Of a stretch of 64,000 nucleotides of DNA, positions 57,977 through 64,000 are shown piece by piece. Made by a program: the position numbers and the translations under genes. Source of the stretch: Pseudomonas brassicacearum subsp. neoaurantiaca (GTDB lineage Bacteria; Pseudomonadota; Gammaproteobacteria; Pseudomonadales; Pseudomonadaceae). The stretch is taken from positions 62,001 through 126,000 of the forward strand of contig NZ_VDLV01000004.1 in the NCBI RefSeq assembly GCF_013608025.1. The letters are read 5' to 3'. Positions within the stretch are counted from its first letter, which is position 1. Every line of letters begins with the position of its first letter. The notes below the pieces were generated by a model, which saw nothing but the letters and a program-made list of their open reading frames with translations, did not search any database and was not told the origin of the DNA.

Positions 57977-59200
57977 TCAACCCACTATGCTGTATGTCCT
58001 GGCGCGCGATGCTCGCGAGGATTGTCGAGCCGCCGCGCGAGCAGCCAGGATCGTCAACACAGCGGCAACAACCAATACGGCCGCGCTGGTCTCAAAGGTC
58101 GCGCGATAACCGCTCAAGTCAAACAGAACGCCGCCCACCGTGGCCCCCGAGGCGATGGCGAGCTGGACGATCGCAACCATCAAACCGCCCCCGGCCTCGG
58201 CATCGTCCGGCAACGTTCTGGCCAGCCAAGTCCACCAACCCACGGGGGCCGCCGTGGCCACCAGGCCCCAGAGGCCGAGCAGGACGGTCGTGACCGACGC
58301 AGAACTGCCGAACCCCACCAACGCGAGGGCAATCGCGGCCATCAACAGCGGGATGACAATGAGCGTGCGATACAGGCCTTTCTTCAAGAACGCGCCGATC
58401 AGGAAGGTGCCCAGCAAACCCGCCAGACCAATCGCCAACAACATCAGAGAGAGCAGCGAGACGCCCACCTGCGTCACGGTTTCCAGGAAGGGCCGCAGAT
58501 AAGTGAACAACATGAACTGGCCCATGAAGAACGTGCTGACCGCCAGCATGCCCAACGCCACCGGCGCCCGGGTCATGAGCTTGAAAGGATTCCCACCGCC
58601 CCGCTTCGTCTGGTTGGGCATCGAGGGCAGGCTCAACAGCAGCCACGCCAGGGCGAGTGCGGCGACCGGCACGATGCAGAAAAACGCGCCACGCCAGCCG
58701 ATGATCGCTCCCAGAAAGCTGCCCAGCGGCGCAGCGATCACTGTCGCGAGGGCATTGCCACCGTTGACGATGGCCAAGGCGCGAGGGACTTTATCTTCCG
58801 GCACCAGCCGCATGGCCGTGGCCGCCGACAGCGACCAAAAGCCGCCAATCGCAACACCGATCAGCGCGCGACCGACCATGAAAATCAGATAACTGGGCGC
58901 CACTGCCGCCACGGTCCCGGACAGGATCATCAACAGCGTCAGTGCCGAGAGCAGCCACTTGCGCTCGACCCGGGCCGCAATCGGTGCGATGAGCAGACTG
59001 GTCACCAGGGCAAAGGCACCCGAGACGGCGATGCCCTGGCCGGCCTGCCCTTCACTGATCCGGAGGTCCGCCGCCACCGGCGTCAGCAGGCTGACCGGCA
59101 TGAATTCGGACGCAACAAGGGCGAAGGCAGCCAGCGACATGGCAAGCACCGCGCCCCACGCAGGCTTGCCCTGTGGTTCTAGCGATGAGATAGGGGTCAT
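57977..59200 (-). CDS. MFS efflux transporter (NepI/AraJ-like)
   Basis: 407 residues from MTPISSLEPQGKPAWGAVLAMSLAAF (start 59200); the longer frame upstream is not coding-like. ALVASEFMPVSLLTPVAADL and the helix 2-3 loop ARVERKWLL mark the drug/nucleoside-sugar efflux group; NGGNALATVIAAPLGSFLGAIIGWRGAFF is motif C-like. Divergent from an AraC regulator with 241 bases between starts, a common efflux-regulator pairing. Confidence 0.92.
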   Translation of the reverse strand: MTPISSLEPQGKPAWGAVLAMSLAAFALVASEFMPVSLLTPVAADLRISEGQAGQGIAVSGAFALVTSLLIAPIAARVERKWLLSALTLLMILSGTVAAVAPSYLIFMVGRALIGVAIGGFWSLSAATAMRLVPEDKVPRALAIVNGGNALATVIAAPLGSFLGAIIGWRGAFFCIVPVAALALAWLLLSLPSMPNQTKRGGGNPFKLMTRAPVALGMLAVSTFFMGQFMLFTYLRPFLETVTQVGVSLLSLMLLAIGLAGLLGTFLIGAFLKKGLYRTLIVIPLLMAAIALALVGFGSSASVTTVLLGLWGLVATAAPVGWWTWLARTLPDDAEAGGGLMVAIVQLAIASGATVGGVLFDLSGYRATFETSAAVLVVAAVLTILAARAAARQSSRASRARTYSIVG

Positions 59201-59237
59201 AACAATCCTGAAATTTCTGGAGCGCTCGGAAGCCCTC

Positions 59238-59259
59238 GTGGGAGCGAGCTTGCTCGCGA
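59238..59259. repeat. Single REP unit (GTGGGAGCGAGC family)
   Basis: GTGGGAGCGAGCTTGCTCGCGA, one unpaired unit in the promoter region shared by the MFS and AraC genes. Confidence 0.85.
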
Positions 59260-59441
59260 CGGCGACGATGACGCCATGAACTGAATCCGACGGGTATTTT
59301 TCACGAATTGGTATCGACGGTCGGTAGAACATTTCGCTGGAGTTCTTGCCCGATCCTGTGAACGCGCCGGTTACGCATAGGCAACGCTTCGCTTGGCGGG
59401 TTAATGTTCTGCCCATAGCTATCAACCCAGACAGAGTCGAC

Positions 59442-60359
59442 ATGACCACCCAAGGCAGATCGCCACAAGACCGGCTCGCAAACCTCATCGGCACCCGGAC
59501 GGCTGGCGCGGGTGACTTTGAAACGTCAATTGCGGGCCTGTGCTTTTTCCGTCGCGACGCCCCTGCCCCGCCCATGATCTGCATGATCGAGCCAAGCATC
59601 GTCCTCGTCGCCCAAGGGATGAAGCAGGTGTGGATTGGCGGCCAGGCGTACGGGTACGACACCACACGTTTCCTGATGACGTCGCTGGATATGCCCGCAA
59701 ACTCCGAAGTGCTGGCGGCCAGCCCGGAGCAGCCGTGCCTGGGCTTGGTCATGCGGCTCGACTTGCGCATGGTGGCCGATCTGGTCGCTCAGGGTGGCGT
59801 GGCGCCCGGTGTCGAGCGCCCCGTCGGGATTGGCGCGAGTATCGGCACGGCGTCAGCGGATTTCCTGGCGCCGTTCGTGCGTCTGCTGGCGTTGCTGGAT
59901 GAACCCGAAGCGATCCCCGTGCTGGCCCCCCTGATCCAGCGCGAGATCCACTATCGACTGTTGATGAGCGACCAGGCCGCACGGCTGAGGCAGATTGCCT
60001 CCGTCGACAGCCAGGGCTACCGGATCGCCAAGGCCATCGATTGGCTGAAACTCAACTACACCGGGCCCGTTCGCGTGGACGACCTCGCGGCGCGCGTGCA
60101 GATGAGCGCCCCGACCTTCCACCATCATTTCCGCCAGCTCACCGCGATGAGCCCACTGCAATACCAGAAATGGCTGCGGTTGAACGAAGCCAAGCGCCTA
60201 ATGCTCAACGAGCATCTGGACGTGGCGAGCGCCGCCTATCAGGTGGGCTATGAAAGCCCCTCGCAGTTCAGCCGCGAATACAGCCGACTGTTCGGTGCGT
60301 CGCCGAAGCGGGACATTGCGGCGGCGCGCAGGCCGGCGAATGTCATGAAAACTGACTGA
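59442..60359 (+). CDS. AraC-family transcriptional regulator
   Basis: 305 residues from MTTQGRSPQDRLANLIGTRTAG (start 59442). The N-terminal AraC_N domain includes PSIVLVAQGMKQVWIGGQAYGYDTTRFLMTSLDMPANSEV. The C-terminal helix-turn-helix pair is VDDLAARVQMSAPTFHHHFRQLTAMSPLQYQKWLRLNEAKRLML and DVASAAYQVGYESPSQFSREYSRLFGASPKRD. Likely controls the divergent MFS gene. Its 3' end overlaps the convergent racemase gene by 17 bases. Confidence 0.9.
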   Translation: MTTQGRSPQDRLANLIGTRTAGAGDFETSIAGLCFFRRDAPAPPMICMIEPSIVLVAQGMKQVWIGGQAYGYDTTRFLMTSLDMPANSEVLAASPEQPCLGLVMRLDLRMVADLVAQGGVAPGVERPVGIGASIGTASADFLAPFVRLLALLDEPEAIPVLAPLIQREIHYRLLMSDQAARLRQIASVDSQGYRIAKAIDWLKLNYTGPVRVDDLAARVQMSAPTFHHHFRQLTAMSPLQYQKWLRLNEAKRLMLNEHLDVASAAYQVGYESPSQFSREYSRLFGASPKRDIAAARRPANVMKTD

Positions 60360-61863
60360 TTCGAGGTGCCCTGCTCCAGGGTGGCGAGGGGGCCTCAACC
60401 CGGCCCGCCAGCGCAATGCACTTGCGCGCCAGGATCAGGGTGGGATCGACAAGTGCCGCCCGATGCCCGTTGATATCGAACGCCTCGCAATGCTTCAGCA
60501 CCAACGGCAACTCCGTACAGCCAAGAATCAACACCTGCGCCCCCAGTTCACATAGATGCTCAGCCGCTAGCAATAGCTGCTCCCGGCAAAGCCCCTCGGT
60601 GAAACCGGCCTTGATGCCGCGCGGCCCATAGATGGCGTCCATCACCATGGCCTGATAGTCGACACCGGGCGTAACGATTTGCAGCCCGGCGCGGCTGGCC
60701 GCCTGGTGATAGACCTGGCTTTGCACGGTGCCGGACGTCGCCAACAGACCGACTGCCTTGCCGGAGCCGTACGCGTTCACGATCCACTCAACCGTCTCGG
60801 TCAGCATATTCACGATTGGCACCGTCAAGTGCGCCTGGATGCGCTCGACAAATGCGTGGGCCGTGTTGCAGGGAATGGCGATGGCATCGGCGCCCGCACT
60901 TTCGAGGCGTTTGCAGGCGGCGTACAGCGCCATCGTCGGGTCCGTCTCATCGTGCAGCAGGTTAGCCGTGCGGTCGGGGATCTGCGGGTTCTGCTCGACC
61001 ACCAGCTTGATATGGTCCTGGTCCTTGCCGGCAGGCGTATTGGCGACGAGCTTGGCCATGAAGTCCACCGTGGCGGCAGGCCCGACACCGCCGACGATAC
61101 CGAGCTTGAATGCCGGACGATTGGACGATGGCTGGTCCGTCGTCGCGAAGTCCGCATAGATCTGGTTGATGTCCAGGACAGCCAGCCCACGATCCTGCAA
61201 AGGTCGACAGATCAGCGAAAGTTCGGTCATGCCAGGCACGATCACCGTTGCACCCCGGGCTTGCAGGGAAAGGCAGGCCTGGCAGACCGCCTCGAACGGC
61301 GCGCCATCGAAGTGGCCGTCCTTGATACCGTCGAGGCCGTACATCGCGTCCATCACACTCGCCTGCGCTTCGGCGTCGGGGTAGAGAACCTGATAGTCCT
61401 TGCCAAAGTGCTCTTCGAACAGACCGCAATGGCGAACGAAGTCGGAAGCGATCACACCCAACGTCGCCCCGACAGGGACGCTACGGCGCACGTGCCGACT
61501 CAGAGCCGCCATCATGTCGAGTACGGCAATGCCCAATTCAGCCTCGATTTCTACGCGAAAGGTCTGGCTGGCGAAGCATGGAAGCATCACCGCATCCAGG
61601 CCGCTCGCCTCGAAGGCCTTGCACACCTGGAAGACATAGAACTTACGCGACGTCATGCTCGCGCCTGCGTCCAAGGGCAGCAGCACGTCCTTGAACGGAT
61701 GCTGTTCGAACAGGAAATGATAGCGGCCCTGGTCTTCGATCACGGCCCTGGACTTGACCAGCTTGTAGAACAGGTCACCGCCAGCCAGCGACCCCAGGCC
61801 ACCGACAATGCCCAACTTGCGGATGACAGATGCGTTGCGGATCGACTTGCCTTTGGCCTTCAT
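60343..61863 (-). CDS. Tandem-domain aspartate/glutamate racemase-family protein
   Basis: 506 residues from the ATG at 61863 (GAGGAG upstream). Two racemase units of about 240 residues each. The C-terminal unit (from about 253, FKLGIVGGVGPAATVDF) has both catalytic cysteines, Cys332 in IPCNTAH and Cys449 in LGCTELPL. The N-terminal unit (from KLGIVGGLGSLAGGDLF) keeps Cys96 in LPCFASQT but has Met212 in IVPGMTELSL where the second Cys should be. Follows the symporter gene by 11 bases; likely converts an imported acidic amino acid. Confidence 0.87.
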   Translation of the reverse strand: MKAKGKSIRNASVIRKLGIVGGLGSLAGGDLFYKLVKSRAVIEDQGRYHFLFEQHPFKDVLLPLDAGASMTSRKFYVFQVCKAFEASGLDAVMLPCFASQTFRVEIEAELGIAVLDMMAALSRHVRRSVPVGATLGVIASDFVRHCGLFEEHFGKDYQVLYPDAEAQASVMDAMYGLDGIKDGHFDGAPFEAVCQACLSLQARGATVIVPGMTELSLICRPLQDRGLAVLDINQIYADFATTDQPSSNRPAFKLGIVGGVGPAATVDFMAKLVANTPAGKDQDHIKLVVEQNPQIPDRTANLLHDETDPTMALYAACKRLESAGADAIAIPCNTAHAFVERIQAHLTVPIVNMLTETVEWIVNAYGSGKAVGLLATSGTVQSQVYHQAASRAGLQIVTPGVDYQAMVMDAIYGPRGIKAGFTEGLCREQLLLAAEHLCELGAQVLILGCTELPLVLKHCEAFDINGHRAALVDPTLILARKCIALAGRVEAPSPPWSRAPRISQFS

Positions 61864-61874
61864 ATCGTTTCTCC

Positions 61875-63194
61875 TCAAACAACCGGGACCGCGTCAGGAG
61901 CCGTTCCGGGAGCCGCTTCGGCGCGAGACCGAACGGCTGGCTGTCCGCCGTCTTCCTCGACGGGCTCTTCGTGTGGCTCGGCCTTGGCCACAACGGCCGT
62001 TGCGATGCTGTTACCCACCACATTGGTCGCCGTGCGCGCCATGTCCAGGAATTGGTCGATACCGATAATCAGCAACAGCCCCGCTTCTGGAAGATTGAAC
62101 ATCGGCAACGTCGCCGCAACCACCACGACCGATGCGCGGGCCACGCCGGCCATGCCCTTGCTGGTGATCATCAGCGTCAGAAGAATCAGCATCTGCTGAG
62201 TGAAACTCAGGTCAATGTTGTAGGCCTGGGCAATGAACAGGATGGCGAACGCCTGATACATCATCGAGCCGTCCAGGTTGAACGAGTACCCCAGGGGTAG
62301 CACGAAGCTGGAGACGCGTTTGGGCGCGCCGAACTTCTCCAGCGCCTCGATGGTTTTTGGGTAGGCGGATTCGCTGCTGGCAGTGGAAAAGGCCAAGAGG
62401 ATCGGCTCGCGGATCAGCTTGCCCAAGTGAAAAACCGAACGCCCGAGGAACACGTATCCGGCACCGAACAGCAATGTCCAGAGGATCAGGATGCCCAAGT
62501 AGAACTCGGCGATGAGCTTGCCGTAATCCACCAGCAAGCCCAGGCCCTGGGTGGTGATGGCCGAAGCGATGGCGGCGAACACACCAATCGGCGCGAAGGC
62601 CATCACGTAGTCGGTGATCTTGAACATCACCTTCGCCAATTCTTCGATGGAATCGGTGATGCGCGTATGACCGGCGCGTTTGACGCCTGCCAGTGCGAAG
62701 CCGAAGAACAGCGAGAACACCACGATTTGCAGGATCTCGTTATTGGCCATTGCCTCGGCAATGCTTCGAGGAAAGACGTGACCTATAAACGCCTTGAGAC
62801 TGAAATCCCCGGTGTTGACGGGCACGGCTGCGGACGCATGCTGGGCGACGTCCAGATTCAATCCGGCGCCAGGTTGGAACAGGTTGACCAACCCCATGCC
62901 AATCAACAACGACACAATCGAAGCCGTCACGAACCACGCCATCGCCCGGGTGCCAATCCTTCCCACGGAGCGGGAATTGCCCATGCTGGCGATGCCACCG
63001 ACCAACGTCGCAAACACCAACGGCGCGATGATCATCTTGATCATGCGCAGAAAAATATCGGTGACCATCGAGAAGTAAGCGGCGATTTCCTTGGCGCTTT
63101 GCTCGCTCCCTGCGAAATGGTGACACGCCCAACCCACCAGCACGCCCAGGGCGATGCCCATGGCAATTCGACGCGGGAGCTTGTTCTTTTTCAC
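61875..63194 (-). CDS. Dicarboxylate/amino acid:cation symporter (DctA/GltP-like)
   Basis: 439 residues. DAACS-family core: FSTASSESAYPKTIEAL (serine-rich hairpin), LPLGYSFNLDGSMMYQAF, and FLDMARTATNVVGNSIATAVVAK. The C-terminal tail (HEEPVEEDGGQPAVRSRAEAAPG) is variable and disordered. Imports C4-dicarboxylates or Glu/Asp with protons or sodium. First gene of a two-gene operon with the racemase; divergent from a LysR gene. Confidence 0.92.
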   Translation of the reverse strand: MKKNKLPRRIAMGIALGVLVGWACHHFAGSEQSAKEIAAYFSMVTDIFLRMIKMIIAPLVFATLVGGIASMGNSRSVGRIGTRAMAWFVTASIVSLLIGMGLVNLFQPGAGLNLDVAQHASAAVPVNTGDFSLKAFIGHVFPRSIAEAMANNEILQIVVFSLFFGFALAGVKRAGHTRITDSIEELAKVMFKITDYVMAFAPIGVFAAIASAITTQGLGLLVDYGKLIAEFYLGILILWTLLFGAGYVFLGRSVFHLGKLIREPILLAFSTASSESAYPKTIEALEKFGAPKRVSSFVLPLGYSFNLDGSMMYQAFAILFIAQAYNIDLSFTQQMLILLTLMITSKGMAGVARASVVVVAATLPMFNLPEAGLLLIIGIDQFLDMARTATNVVGNSIATAVVAKAEPHEEPVEEDGGQPAVRSRAEAAPGTAPDAVPVV

Positions 63195-63609
63195 GGTGCT
63201 GTCCTCAAGTAGTTCTTGGATTTTTATTACTTGGCAGGGTCACGCTGATTCGCTTGAAGGTGCGAAATCAGCGCTAGGAGACAATTCTAAGAAAAGGATC
63301 GGACGGGATGATGAGTAATCCGGCCGAACCCATGCGTTTTCGGAATAGTTCGCTCTTTGGCACCATAATCCGGGGGATTGGGCTCTAGAATGTCTGCGTC
63401 GAACTGAATGCTGCTTACTTGTGGTCGTTAACAAACCCGTGGCGAGGGAGCTTGCTCCCGCTCGACTGCGAAGCAGTCGCAAGCCGGCGGATGCGGCCTG
63501 CACTCGGCAGTTTCTGGGGCCGCTTCGCGACCCAGCGGGAGCAAGCTCCCTCGCCACGGGTCCATCGCCTCTTTTGAAGCGCATTACCATCACAACGAGG
63601 GATTGCGAG
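63195..63609. other. Intergenic region between symporter and LysR genes
   Basis: About 415 bases without a convincing gene. It holds the promoters for both directions and a 125-base REPIN at 63436-63560. Confidence 0.6.
63436..63560. repeat. REPIN (GTGGCGAGGGAGC family)
   Basis: Inverted pair CCCGTGGCGAGGGAGCTTGC ... GCAAGCTCCCTCGCCACGGG, with a further small palindrome GACTGC-GAA-GCAGTC between. Same family as the elements at 12042 and 13423. Confidence 0.9.
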
Positions 63610-64000
63610 ATGCAACTCAAATGGCTGGACGACCTCCTGGCGATCGCCGAATGGAAAAATTTCTCTCGGGCGGCGGAAGTCCGCTGCGTGACGCAATCGG
63701 CGTTATCGCGCCGTATTCGCTCGCTTGAAGAATGGGTGGGCGTCAAGTTGGTGGATCGCGGCACGTACCCGGTCCAGTTGACTGCGGCGGGGATCACTTT
63801 TTGCGATGAGAGCAGAGAGGCGCTCGCCGGGTTATTGAGGTTGCGTTCGACCTTGCGTGACGTGGAGCGGATGCCAGGACGCTCGATCCAGATCACCGCG
63901 GGCCACAGCCTGTCGATGACCTTCCTGCCCAAGTGGCTCGCGCAATTCCAGCAACACAACGAACAGTTCAACGCCCGGGTGGTTGCCGCCAATATCCACG
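63610..64000 (+). CDS. LysR-family transcriptional regulator (3' end outside window)
   Basis: The first 130 codons are visible: MQLKWLDDLLAIAEWKNFSR, then AAEVRCVTQSALSRRIRSLEEWVGVKLVDRG, a normal LysR helix-turn-helix, and the start of the effector domain (IQITAGHSLSMTFLPKWLAQFQQHN). Runs off the window. Divergent from the symporter-racemase operon and probably its regulator. Confidence 0.9.
   Translation, partial: MQLKWLDDLLAIAEWKNFSRAAEVRCVTQSALSRRIRSLEEWVGVKLVDRGTYPVQLTAAGITFCDESREALAGLLRLRSTLRDVERMPGRSIQITAGHSLSMTFLPKWLAQFQQHNEQFNARVVAANIH

Overview
The window looks like a core-chromosome segment of a fluorescens-group Pseudomonas. The evidence is the GC-rich coding sequence, the conserved order folD / tRNA-Arg-His-Leu / tig-clpP-clpX-lon-hupB-ppiD, and several families of short palindromic REP/REPIN elements typical of these bacteria. 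No phage, insertion sequence, CRISPR array or rRNA operon was seen. Both ends cut a gene: an M14 carboxypeptidase on the left and a LysR regulator on the right.

Left part (1-12 kb). An ECF sigma / anti-sigma pair is divergent from a catalase-type peroxidase and a cytochrome b561. The shared intergenic region carries two identical bipartite promoter-like sequences, one facing each way. Next, an IclR regulator faces a large operon: a polyamine-type ABC importer (ATPase, two permeases, binding protein) and a three-subunit FAD / FAD / [2Fe-2S] amine dehydrogenase of the opine-oxidase / D-hydroxyproline-dehydrogenase / HCN-synthase architecture. This reads as import followed by oxidation of one nitrogen compound, with a REPIN inserted inside the operon.

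Middle-left (12-24.6 kb). An LRR-kinase fusion whose 3' end is made of a REP-like palindrome is followed by a YebC/YeeN-type regulator, a very short VgrG, cytochrome b561, a PLP-dependent deaminase, FadH, a DUF3422 membrane protein, and a nitrilase-fold protein lacking its catalytic Cys and Lys coupled to an AraC regulator. A 28-codon microgene and a DUF2242 lipoprotein follow.

Centre (24.6-38.7 kb). This holds the proteostasis block (ppiD, hupB, lon, clpX, clpP, tig), a degenerate tRNA-Asp-like gene, three normal tRNAs, folD, pbpG, two uncharacterised lipoproteins (one a C39-like fold without its Cys) and a TerC protein.

Right (38.7-64 kb). This part contains NhaR, transporters (MFS, SstT, NCS2 purine permease, second MFS, DctA/GltP type), a YceH protein, an SDH-L shikimate dehydrogenase paralogue, arylamine N-acetyltransferase, exonuclease III, two c-di-GMP enzymes in tandem, RNase T2, an ArsN2-like acetyltransferase, MscS, a HigBA-type toxin-antitoxin pair, and a tandem-domain Asp/Glu racemase coupled to a dicarboxylate/amino-acid symporter and divergent from a LysR gene.

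Calls rest on reading translated sequence and motifs only; no database search was run.
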